From: Pezicula radicicola
Taxonomy: Eukaryota > Ascomycota > Leotiomycetes > Helotiales > Dermateaceae
Assembly (NCBI GenBank): GCA_003008705.1
Contig: PDUO01000010.1
Span: 496,001-560,000, forward strand
Length of the DNA stretch: 64,000 nucleotides
Direction: 5' to 3'
Position 1 is the first letter of the stretch. Each line of letters opens with the position of its first letter. This document shows, in pieces, positions 12,586-22,006 of this stretch. The notes under the pieces were generated by a model. The model ran no database searches. It was not told where the DNA came from and saw only the letters and a program-made list of their open reading frames with translations. The position numbers and the translations under genes were made by a program.

Positions 12586-12853
12586 ATTCAACCAAGAGAA
12601 ATGAAATGAATTTGTCCTCAAGACTGTTTTCGCCAGCAACACGATCTGAAAGACATCATCCCTCGGTCTTGCTCCCTTGAAGCTTCAAAACCAATCAGCA
12701 AGCTAGCGCCAACCTTATATCCAATTCTGCCCGTCACCGCCTTTCTCCAATCTACGAAAGTACAATTTTTATCTCACTGATATCAATCAAGCATCCGGCC
12801 CCACGACAGCAAAGTTATATACTTTCAAATTTCTCTCACCACAACCTATCACA
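12586..12853. promoter_or_regulatory. Shared divergent promoter, mdm10 / mrt4
   Basis: Only 268 bases separate the two start codons, so both transcripts must start here. The strand leading to mrt4 shows a run of C- and A-rich leader sequence just before ATG (CTCACCACAACCTATCACA). No obvious TATA box is seen. Possible co-regulation of the pair is inference. Confidence 0.6.
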
Positions 12854-13663
12854 ATGCCGAAATCCAAGCGCGCGAAAGTCATCCACTTGACAAAAGTCGA
12901 CAAGAAGGGCAAAGAACTAACACTAAAGCTCTTCTCCAATGTCCGAGAATGCCTCGATCAATACCAATACTGCTTCGTTTTTTCCGTCGAGAACATGCGC
13001 AACACCTACTTGAAAGACGTCCGGTCAGAATTTGCAGATAGCCGGTTCGTTCCGATCCCCAAAAAACCACTATATTAATCTAACACAATAACAGTGTCTT
13101 CTTTGGGAAAACTAAAGTAATGGCCAAAGCCCTTGGCAGTGCCCCAGAAGACGAATACCAACCTTCTACACATCTCCTCTCCAAATATCTCGCTGGTAAC
13201 GTTGGCCTTCTCTTCACATCCAGGGAGCCAGCTACAGTTATCGAGTATTTCCAAGGGATGAGCAAGACCGATTTCGCGCGCGCAGGTACTCCAGCAACTA
13301 GAGGATTTACCGTACCAGCTGGTATCGTGTATTCGATGGGTGGAGAGATTGATACAGAGGACGATGTGCCTATGGCGCATAGTTTGGAACCTGAGTTAAG
13401 AAAGTTGAATATGCCAACTACGTTGACAAAGGGTAAGATCACGCTGGAGAACCCATATGAGGTTTGCAAGGAGGGGGATGTCTTGGATAGTCGGCAGACG
13501 AGATTGTTGAAGTTATTTGGAGTTGCGACGGCAGAGTTCACAGTGCAGCTTGTTGCGTAAGTTTTCCCCATCAAGTCTTACGGAATAGGACTAACGAACT
13601 TTCAGATACTGGAGTTCGGCAACACATGAGATCACTGAAGTAGAAGCAACGGAAGAGGACTAA
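12854..13663 (+). CDS. MRT4: Ribosome assembly factor Mrt4 (P0-like)
   Basis: Three exons, 12854-13044, 13095-13556 and 13606-13663, with 50- and 49-bp introns, give 236 residues. The N-terminus [21 protein letters not shown], then [21 protein letters not shown] and [15 protein letters not shown], identify the Mrt4 branch of the L10/P0 family. The second join (CG|T) rebuilds the conserved [10 protein letters not shown]. Mrt4 is a nucleolar and nucleoplasmic trans-acting factor. It occupies the P0 site on the 60S precursor until P0 replaces it during export, and so takes part in 60S maturation. It lacks the acidic, flexible P-protein tail of true P0, ending instead in [13 protein letters not shown], as Mrt4 should. 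The ATG is the first in a C/A-rich leader. Confidence 0.93.
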
Positions 13664-14341
13664 ACTAAGGGTTTCTGGGTGTCGCTTTTTCTACATATCA
13701 TACAACAGGGAATTAGGTCTGGCGTTGAGTGGCGCTACCTCATTAACGGAAATCAAAAAGGAGATTTTTTGCAAGCCTGAGCTACTTTATCCCAATCTTA
13801 CCACCCACTGAGCCCATTTTGGTAATACAAGCAAGAACCAAATGTGAAGCACTACCTAGAAGTCAAATGGTCAGACGGCAGTTTGCCTTACCTCTGACCT
13901 TACCTCCTGGACCAAAATCTCTCTGGTAGTGTTTTGACAAGACGGCCAATAATCAAATTGATGGCTTCGAAGCACCATTGTTTTTGCGCATAGAAGTGGC
14001 AGCTGAGGAGAGCCTGTCAGGAAGTTGAAGAGTCGGTAATAGGCTGAGTTACCGAAACAAATTGAGTTACCGTAAAAGATGTTACCATAATGCAAATAGT
14101 GGAAGCGTAGCGTAAGTGGATCCAAGTAGAGAACAAAGAGGTAGAAGTACCATAAAGAAGCGGCTGATCTGTGATGGGAGTCGAAACGTCGAAATCTGTT
14201 TGGCAAGTAATGGGTGACGACAATACTACCTTGCTGGGATTACATCGAAGAACCGCTTACCCCTGTTGATGAAGGGAAGAAAGACTGAATACTCGAGAAA
14301 CCCACCACAAGACCTTTTTACTGGGAATAGTTTCGTTCTGC
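13664..14341. other. Convergent intergenic region, mrt4 / U1-70K
   Basis: Two 3' UTRs face each other here. A Ser/Thr-rich open frame on the minus strand (13871-14206) overlaps another of the same kind and has no recognisable product. Nothing else is visible. Confidence 0.5.
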
Positions 14342-16013
14342 TTAGTATCTTCGCAGCTTGCGAGGATCTTCGTCGTAACCACCACTGCTCTCATAAGGTC
14401 TCTTCCGCGGTGCATCGTCGTCGCGTGGTCGGCCGCCATATCCGCCGTCTCGGTCTCTGTCGCGGTACCCACCACGGTCACCACCATCTCTTCCATCTCT
14501 GGGTCTTACCGGCTCCATGTTACTGCCACTACCAGAGCGGCCACCTCCGTTGCGATCTCCATATCCTCGGTCGTTGCTGCCACGATATCCGCCGTTTCTG
14601 TCATCATATGAGCGACCGCCGCCACGAGAGTCATACCCACCGGCTGGCGCTGATATGCCAGGGCCGTTCCGATCTGGTGAGCCAGAACCACCATACCCGC
14701 CTCGACCACCACCACCACCACCATAGCCACCTCGCGAAGGACCTCCTGGCCCAGATGGAGCATTTGGGGGAGCGTAGCCATTGGCACCGCCATACCCACC
14801 ACCACCACGATCACCTCCTTGGAAGCCACCTCTGGGTGTAAAGTCCCTACCTCCTTGGTAGCCAATACCACCTCTTCCACCACCATATCCTCCACGATCT
14901 TGGAAACCTCCTCTAAACCCACCTCGGCCTCTTCCGCCATCAAATCCTCCTCGGAAGCCACCTCGGAAGCCACCAGGACCTCCAGGTGGACCCCCACCGA
15001 AACCACCGGGGCCCATTGGGCGTGGAGGGACTGCCTTTGTGTAACCACGGCCGCCAAGTCCACCTCCAAATCGACGTGGCTTCCAACCCTTGACAGTACG
15101 ACCGCGCTCGACGTCTACCTTGATGCGGCGATCTTTGATACGAATACCATCACAATTCTCTAGAGCAGCTATTCACGAAGCGCGAGCAAGGCGCATTTGT
15201 CAGTCATCATGCCCATACTTAATATACCTTGAGCTGGGCAATTGTAATAAAAGAGAGAAGATAGGCAAGCTTGAGGGCCATGTCTTGTACAAAATAAAGC
15301 GCAAGTCTTCAGGATCCGCCTGAGAATATTGGGGTATTGGGGGATGTGGTCGGGTTACCTCTCATATCTTTCTCGCGTTCATAAACCACGAATGCATACC
15401 CACGATGCTTCTTTTTCTTCTTGTTTGGCTTTTCGTGTTCATGAGTGTCTGTGACAATACGAATCTGCAGAATTTCGATTAGCTTAATTTCAAGAAACAG
15501 AATGTAAGGAGTTACTAACTCTTTCAATGGGACCATATCGGCCAAATTCAGCCTCGAGATCTTGTTCAGTGGCATCATAGCTAAGTCGCGCAACAATAAG
15601 TGTCTTGAAAGCATCACCTCGAATATTGGGATCCTCCTGAGGTTTATCTACGAAAAGTAAAGGTGTCAGTATATTTCGCATAATTAGGGAGCTGCCTAGA
15701 AGTCGGACAAGTGAAAAGAAAGGTAATGGAGACAAGTGGGGTGGCCCTCACACGACAAAGGGCCTTCAGCTAAGAGCTTCTGCTGCTTCTCCTTCTTCTC
15801 AAGCTTAATGCGATCTTTCCTCTGCAACCAACTCTCCGTGGGTGTATAATCATCATTCGTCTTATACTCCTCGAGCTGCGGAAGGAACGCTGCGATACCA
15901 CTGATAGCAGGCGTCTTGCGTTCTTGCGGCGCGTGGTCGGAAGGTTGGACCCAGCGAAGGGGTGGACGAGGCGCAAAGAGCGCGAGGAGGTTAGGGGGGA
16001 GTTTGTCGGTCAT
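14342..16013 (-). CDS. SNP1: U1 snRNP 70 kDa protein
   Basis: Four exons, 16013-15752, 15647-15520, 15464-15359 and 15168-14342, with introns of 104, 55 and 190 bp, give 440 residues. The N-terminal U1-70K region ([21 protein letters not shown], then [19 protein letters not shown]) binds the U1 particle. An RRM follows from about residue 103, with RNP2-like LIVARL and RNP1 RGYAFVVY at 151-158, and it contains the lysine-rich loop common in fungi. Residues from about 190 to the end are Gly/Arg/Asp/Tyr-rich low complexity ([11 protein letters not shown]), replacing the SR tail of animals. The protein binds stem-loop I of U1 snRNA and helps choose 5' splice sites in the nucleus. Each join was fixed by phase and by restoring [26 protein letters not shown] and [12 protein letters not shown]. 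It is divergent with the mL43 gene. Confidence 0.95.
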
Positions 16014-16282
16014 TGTCAACTATTTCGAATGACCGAGCTTAAGGATGGAGATGGGTGTCGAGATGACAGCTTCGTAGAGCTGTTGGTGATGAAGAGAGAG
16101 AGAAAAGGAGTGTTACGCCAAACTTCCTAAGGTGACGCGAAACATTTCTGGATTTCTGGTCGCTTCAAGCTTAGCTCCACTTTAATTACAGGCTGTACAT
16201 AACACGTGATCACAAAAGTCGCTGAACCTGGACCTTTGCGAAAGCAGACGACGACGTTGGAATTAACAGCAGCACAAGCACA
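16014..16282. promoter_or_regulatory. Shared divergent promoter, U1-70K / mL43
   Basis: Only 269 bases separate the start codons of the two diverging genes. An E-box-like CACGTG core occurs at about 16203-16208 (ACACGTGATCAC), the only motif I can point to. The spacing is almost the same as in the mdm10/mrt4 pair. Confidence 0.55.
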
Positions 16283-16803
16283 ATGACTGTCACAGCCATA
16301 CGAAGGACCGCTGTTGGCCAGGTAGGCAGCATATACGGATATCAAGATAAAGTACTGACCAATTACTAGAATGGCGTCGGCGCCTTCATCCTGCAATGTA
16401 AACGTCTAGACTTTCACTATTGCGACTGGGCTGGAAGCTCTAAGGGCATGAAGTACATCCTCCTTCCCATACCTCACCTCGTCCCATCTAACATAGTCTT
16501 CCCAGTGCCTTCATCAAACACTCCCTAGCCAAATTCGCAGCTGCCAACCCAGCAATTGAAATCACCGTCTCCCCCCGACCACGAAAGCACCCCGTAATAA
16601 TCGGAAACTACATCAATGGACGCCAAAAAGCTATCTGTGTACGCAATCTCGAGAAAGAGCAAATACTGAAGAAGGCGGAGTTATTAAGGGATGCGAGCGG
16701 CGAGAAGTTGAAGAGGGTCACGAAGCCCGTTAAGAGTATTAATGAGAGTGTTAGAGGTGTATGGAGTCCTTTCCATAACCCTAATGGTGGAATGCACGTA
16801 TAA
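16283..16803 (+). CDS. Mitochondrial large-subunit ribosomal protein mL43 (MRPL51 in yeast)
   Basis: Three exons, 16283-16321, 16370-16452 and 16506-16803, with introns of 48 and 53 bp, encode 139 residues. None of the open pieces is long enough to stand out alone. The spliced protein reads MTVTAIRRTAVGQ-NGVGAFILQCKRLDFHYCDWAGSSKGM, then NAFIKHSLAKFAAANPAIE, HPVIIGNYINGRQKAICVRN and SVRGVWSPFHNPNGG. This matches mL43/MRPL51 from end to end, including the family's thioredoxin-like L51/S25 domain. It acts in the mitochondrial ribosome; the basic N-terminus probably serves as the import signal without a long presequence. The phase-2 second join (AA|T) makes the Asn of GMNAFIK. Confidence 0.92.
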
Positions 16804-17194
16804 GATACGATGGAAGTTTTAAAGATGTGAAGAGAAGCAGGTGTATCATAGGTGTTGCATTGATGGGCGTTTTGGGATAAGAGCGTGTACACTGGAAACT
16901 GTATGAGAACCTGAGGGCTGCGGAAAAGAGCTCGTTGTACCATCGCAGGCATATATGATATCTATGTGTATGGAATCTTGAATCCAAGGACTGTACTTTC
17001 TGGTCCTAAATACCTCTCAATCCGAGGCTCTTGTTTTTCTGCCAGTGCAGTTGCTGATTTCGAGGGCTGTGACTGTCCGACAAGTTTTTGTTTTGACGTT
17101 GCTTTTAGACCAACACGAGTCCTCCCATTCTCGCCATGCCTTATTTCTCTCTCACCGCTGTTTTCTTCTTTGTTATCGATTCTTAGTACCCTTT

Positions 17195-17487
17195 CTACTC
17201 GTCTTCATCGCCCTCGTCAAACGTATCTCCGATATCTGTCGTGAGCCATCTCAGTAGTTCCACTGCACAGAATATAACCTAGATATTTCTAGATCAGTTT
17301 GGGTCATTTCAGATCTTACACACATTGTGCTTCAAACTAGATTTGACTACCTGAGAGTTACTCACCAAAACGCAAATTATCCATAACCTCATCAGCCTCA
17401 ACAACTCCATTATCAGCACCTCCATGACAGAAACCACCATCATCAAAAGCAACAGTATTCCAAAGAAAGAAGATCTCACTCTTGGAT
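17195..17487 (-). CDS. Possible small unrecognised gene, C-terminal exons only
   Basis: Two pieces on the minus strand, up to 17487-17366 and 17262-17195, join across a 103-bp intron with a perfect GTGAGT donor and a TGTGCAG acceptor (17263-17365). The phase-1 join gives a protein-like C-terminus (DDGGFCHGGADNGVVEADEV, then VELLRWLTTDIGDTFDEGDE and a stop) of about 60 residues with an acidic tail. I cannot place a start codon or an upstream exon with confidence: the frame is closed by a TGA just above 17487. A competing frame from Met 17561 would give a hydrophobic 70-residue peptide ending shortly after the same intron. I do not recognise either product. The gene would lie between mL43 and triosephosphate isomerase, downstream of the latter on the same strand. 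Confidence 0.25.
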
Positions 17488-17737
17488 CAGCTGCTTGGAG
17501 TCTCAGTGGTTCGAGGAAGGTTTGAAGCACGATTTTGAGAAGCCAGAATGGCGACCAGAGTTGCATTGGAGTGTTGTTTTCTTTTGTAATGAAAATCCCC
17601 AATGAATAACAAGATGAGATGGTTATAAGGGAGTTGGATTCAAGTTATGTGCAGCTATAGTAGATCTAAAGCTAGCCTTGGTATTTTCATCCTGAACTCA
17701 TTTACAATCTTGAATTTTCTTTTGATTCGTCGGCGAG

Positions 17738-18760
17738 TCACAAGTGGCTGTTGATGATGTCGACAACTATCACTCATTAGCAAGGGTCTTCCAACAGACA
17801 CTGGAAAACACTCACAGGCAGGCTTCAAGGAAGCGCCTCCAACCAAGAACCCATCAATATCGTTCTGCTTGGCCAAGTCCTTGCAGTTCTTCTCACTAAC
17901 GGAGCCCCCATAGAGGATTCTGGTCTCCTCAGCAGCCTTTTCAGAGACCTCCTTCTTCAACCAAGTGCGGATAGAAGCGTGCACCTCTTGTGCCTGCTCA
18001 GTAGTAGCAACCTTGCCAGTACCAATAGCCCAGATAGGCTCGTAAGCAATAACAATCTTGCTCCAATCCTTAACCTTATCAGCAACAGCCTTCAATTGCT
18101 TGGTAACAACGTCAACAGTAGTCCCTGCCTCTCTCTCTTCAAGAGACTCTCCACAGCAGAGAATAACACTGAGGCCTCCATCAAGCGCAGCCTTGGTCTT
18201 GGATGCAACAAAGTCATCATCTTCTCTAAGAATCACACGGCGTTCGGAGTGGCCAAGTAAAGCCCAGGTGATGCCGGAGTCCTTGAGTTGATTCACAGAG
18301 ATTTCGCCGGTGTAAGCACCTTCGGGCTTGTCATATACATTTTGGGCAGCGACTTCGAGACCAGACTTGAGATGCTCGCGGGCCAAGAGGAGGTAGAGGG
18401 ATGGGGGTGCGATGACGACCTCTGTCGTTTGGGAGATATATTAGCTAGTGATTGGGAAAGAGGTAGAGAGTGAAGTGACATATGAAAATAGCAAAGTAAT
18501 AAGATGGGTTGAGGGTGGTACAGACCAGTTTTAGGGTCGAGGTCAGCTGAGTTCAGGTTGCTGATAATCTTCTTGATGGACTCAATAGAGCCATTCCTAT
18601 ATGCAAGTCAGCACCGGTTCTTCTCAAGACAACTCCCATTGTTATAATGCCGAACAGCTCATTGTCACCCCTCCATTAAGCCGTTGAGAAGCTGTTGAGA
18701 ACCGTACGAGTAGCTCACTTACATCTTGAAGTTACCACCAACGAAGAATTGACGAGGCAT
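17738..18760 (-). CDS. TPI1: Triosephosphate isomerase
   Basis: Four exons, 18760-18723, 18596-18526, 18421-17816 and 17766-17738, with introns of 126, 104 and 49 bp, give 247 residues, the usual length for the family. Exon 1 supplies [12 protein letters not shown] with the substrate-binding Lys12. The catalytic residues are His94 in LLGHSERR and Glu164 in [13 protein letters not shown]; loop 6 and the phosphate-binding GGSVSEKN and [12 protein letters not shown] are intact. The last 29-base exon adds FVDIINSHL and a stop; without this splice the protein would run into an unrelated tail. The enzyme interconverts dihydroxyacetone phosphate and glyceraldehyde 3-phosphate in cytosolic glycolysis and gluconeogenesis. 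Confidence 0.97.
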
Positions 18761-20341
18761 GATGAATTTAGTGATTGGATTAGCTTATGTGGGTGAATTT
18801 TTTTTGAATAGGAAGTTGAATGAAGGAGTTGTCAAGCCCCTCCAAAGCCTTGGATTCAAGGCAAGATTTTCACCAAAAATGAGAACTCCTGATATGTGTA
18901 CGGCGATAAAAATGATAGGCAGTGTGAATTCTGCCAAGGTCGTATTGAGGCTCATTTGATTTAAGTAATTTACTTAGCTGAGTAACTCACTTAAGTGACT
19001 AACTTAAGTGACCTACTTCACTAGAGTAACTAACTTAATTTCAACTTAGCCATTTCACTTCCTTTATATACCTAAATTACACAACGTAGGTAACCTACCT
19101 GCTAAAGCGGTGAGCTCAAAAAAGCATACAACCCAGCGTTAAATATTAACCGAAGCTCCGTACCCGTATCAAGAATCCACAATAGACAGCTCACTCGACA
19201 GCTGATTGCTCTCCTTTCTCATCCAACCTGATCCTCATCCTAAAATCAGTCAAAAAAATGAAGTCATTTGAACAATCCAAGCCTTCTTGACAAGCTTTAC
19301 CTACACTCAAATAATACCCGTAAGTCATCAAGCGATGTCAAGTCAATATAAAAATCTTTTCCTATCACAAGTACCATCTAAAAACCTGCCGAATCAGAAG
19401 GAAATATCTTCTTAGAAGCGTTCATATTCATCTTGCTCAAACCCCCTTTCATAGCACCATACTAATTCTAAGACAACACACATAAGAGCCAGTCAAAGAC
19501 AAGTCCAATATCAGTCCTATAAATTAGCCCACTCCCTCATCTCATAAAAAAAACTCCTCAGCTCATCAGGCAAAAAATGAGCAAGCATTCTTTACGTACT
19601 TTCACAACCCAATTCCAGCCCATTCACAATTTCACTCACATCGTTTTCATCCTACAAAACACGATCCATCATTTGTCAATTCTTAGTCCAAACCAAACCA
19701 AGCATTATCCATCAATACCGCCCCCCGCAGTACAGCGCCAACAAGGTGCTTTTCTACTCTAAACTAGTGAGGTGCATCTCCACATCCTCATGATTCGAGA
19801 CAGGGCTATCAATCGGGATCCATTCCTGCGAACCCCATGCAAATTTGGGCATCAAAAGCTTCCTCGTGCGGATCAATTCAGCAAGCCAACGGCCACGTGA
19901 GATGAACTCAACCAAATCAGATCAGTATATATTAGTAGGGTGTCACCGCTTTCAATTCTGAGGTAGGATTATGTAGATTCAAATTTACTTTTTGAAGTCA
20001 TTATTATTCATACAAGAAGTGTTTGTTGTCTCATGAGAGTCATCATCCGTGACACATTTCTCATCCATATTTTGTTCTTCGTTCCCCCAAAACAATTCGC
20101 TCAAAAATAAATAAGGAGATGCAGTCGATCAGGCTGTGGGATATCAACTAAATTCGAAACATACAACGCCTTCCTATCCCGCTGTTCCAATTCGAATTGG
20201 ACGAAATAAAGCTAAGCTAATTGATGAAAACAGAAACAGACTCGACCCAAATATTGCGTTGAATCAAACCGAAGTCAAAAATGAAAAGAAAGGGCTACAT
20301 TTTTTATAGCCCGGATCGATGAGAATGACGACGAGAAGAGA
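18761..20341. other. Intergenic region with degenerate TGAGT/ACTCA repeat patch
   Basis: This region holds the triosephosphate isomerase promoter and the 3' flank of the disordered-protein gene. Bases 18961-19050 are a run of related short words (GAGTAACTCAC, TTAAGTGAC, TAACTTAAGTGACC) described separately. The 19.2-20.3 kb part is C/A/T-rich with few open frames; none is protein-like. Confidence 0.45.
18961..19050. repeat. Degenerate ACTCA/TGAGT short-repeat patch (copy B)
   Basis: Several imperfect copies of an ACTYAAGTGAC-type word lie one after the other (GAGTAACTCACTTAAGTGAC, TAACTTAAGTGACC, GAGTAACTAACTTAA). Similar patches occur at 25686-25748, 42741-42800, 59356-59460 and 59529-59560 in this window. 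Confidence 0.5.
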
Positions 20342-22006
20342 TTAATTTAACGCCCAACTATCGGTTGAACTCGCAGCGTATCCTCGAGGCCGTGACTCAC
20401 GACGGTATATTAATCGCTCATCATAGTAGCTTTCCCCTCCTCTCGGTCGTCGGTATTCAACGTAATCCTCTACTTCTCGTTCACGAGCACGATAGAATTC
20501 TTCGGTCCTAGGCGACGGCGGTGAATATCTGACATATTCCTCGCGAACCGGCCTGACGTACTCCTCTCGCACTACCTCTCTTCTCGGTTCCTCAAACCTG
20601 TCGTCGTATCGTGGACGCATAGGTAGAGCATCTTGATATCTCGTGACCGGAGCTGTGTAAGCAACAACAGCTGTCGGCTGTAGGCGAGAACCAACAAGGC
20701 GCACTGGTTCAGGGGAGTATCGGCGCTCAGGTTCTCTTGGGTAGCGGTCAGCGAGGCCATATCGCTCGGCTTCAGCATCCACTCTGCCTGCTTTATAGGC
20801 TGCAGCGACGGGGTCGGCTGTTGGTATAATAGCTGATATGGGAAGCTGCCGGGGAACATCTGGAACGTATGGCCGTGTTGGTAGCGGCGGTCTCTCAGGT
20901 GAATTAGATCGACCATAACCGATACGATGTTGTTTGTATTCTGGTCGGTGCCGGCTGAAGCTGCGGCCATGCGAACGTCTACGCCCTCGGTGTCGATCGT
21001 TGGAGCGGGAGCTAATGGTTGTGGCTTGTGTTGAGCTGCCGAAAGAGCTTCGGCTGTCGTCGCTTTCGTAGAATGAGTCCGAGTCACTTTCTTCATCGGA
21101 ATGATCATAGTGACGTGACCTGCCCCGATCCTTTCCTCCCTTTCCGCCCTTTCCGCCCTTCTTGTCATCCATCTTCACAATTTTTGGTTGGCCGTGGCCA
21201 TCATCATGGCCAGGTGGTGGTCCATGATGTTGCGGCATTGGCTGTTGTTGTTGTGGCTGTGGACCTCTTATCAATGCCTCCTCCCGTCTCTTGTTTTCTC
21301 TATCAATGGCAGTATAAAGGGTAACACAACTGATATCTCTGATGGGCTCCCTCTTCAAATAAACACAGATGACGAGTGTTTCACGTTTTCCTTGTTTGTT
21401 AATTTTCTCATCTCGGTCTAGTTGTGCCAGCGACCATTGAAAGTTCTGGTCTGTCTCTTGGCTTATTTGTTCATCCAGTAACTTAGTAACCTGTTGCTGT
21501 TGGAAGGGGAACAACTTTGCTTTCTTTTCGGCGACCGACTTCGTAGTCTCATTCAAACGCTTTATACCTTTGGCAATATCTTCTTGAGCCAAGGACTCAT
21601 TAATGAACTGAACCTTCGCCCAAGTACCGACACTATCCTTTTTCATATCTGGCTGTTTTCGAATTTGAAAAAGCTTATAAGTCGTAAGCTTCTTCCGACA
21701 GTCCTCTTCCGTGATGGGCTTTCGTGGTGTGATATCGGAGTACTGAATTGAGTTATGAACTCGACGCTGCTGTTGTTGCTGCTGCTGCATCATTTGTGGT
21801 AGTGGTGGTGGTGGACCTTGATGTCCATGAGCTGGACCTGGCATTGGGCCGTGCCCACCAACGCGGGCACCTGCTGGAAGAGGTGGAGGACCCCCTCGGT
21901 GGCCTCCGCCCAGAACAATAAAGGGAGCTTCGTTCCCAGGGCCTCGCCCACCGACCGGCGGGGGAGGAGGAGGTGGTGGTCCAGCGTGTTGACCCCTGTT
22001 GGCCAT
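20342..22006 (-). CDS. Disordered Pro/Gln/Arg-rich protein of unknown function
   Basis: A single exon of 554 residues. I start it at the ATG at 22006 (MANRGQHAG), which has a CC ATG G context and a pyrimidine-rich leader. An in-frame Met 52 codons upstream gives an improbable extension. The protein opens with polyproline (GPPPPPPPPVGG) and a Gln run. A more ordered segment of about 150 residues follows, ITPRKPITEEDCRKKLTTYK to ISCVTLYTAIDRENKRREE, helical and charged, which I cannot assign. The rest is disordered: KGGKGGKGGKD, a Ser/Asp patch (SDEESDSDSFYESDDSRSS), then Arg/Tyr/Pro/Glu-rich sequence to the end. No membrane segment or signal peptide is visible. The profile fits a nuclear or RNP-associated scaffold, but that is inference only. 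Confidence 0.75.
   Translation of the reverse strand: MANRGQHAGPPPPPPPPVGGRGPGNEAPFIVLGGGHRGGPPPLPAGARVGGHGPMPGPAHGHQGPPPPLPQMMQQQQQQQRRVHNSIQYSDITPRKPITEEDCRKKLTTYKLFQIRKQPDMKKDSVGTWAKVQFINESLAQEDIAKGIKRLNETTKSVAEKKAKLFPFQQQQVTKLLDEQISQETDQNFQWSLAQLDRDEKINKQGKRETLVICVYLKREPIRDISCVTLYTAIDRENKRREEALIRGPQPQQQQPMPQHHGPPPGHDDGHGQPKIVKMDDKKGGKGGKGGKDRGRSRHYDHSDEESDSDSFYESDDSRSSFGSSTQATTISSRSNDRHRGRRRSHGRSFSRHRPEYKQHRIGYGRSNSPERPPLPTRPYVPDVPRQLPISAIIPTADPVAAAYKAGRVDAEAERYGLADRYPREPERRYSPEPVRLVGSRLQPTAVVAYTAPVTRYQDALPMRPRYDDRFEEPRREVVREEYVRPVREEYVRYSPPSPRTEEFYRAREREVEDYVEYRRPRGGESYYDERLIYRRESRPRGYAASSTDSWALN

Noticed and set aside
14506..15163. Long frames overlapping U1-70K in other phases and on the other strand
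   Set aside because: Shadows of the Gly/Arg repeat region of U1-70K, whose RRM and N-terminal region fix the true frame.
16966..17244. Ser/Leu-rich plus-strand frame of 92 codons
   Set aside because: It is largely antisense to the possible minus-strand exon 17195-17262 and its T/C-rich surroundings.
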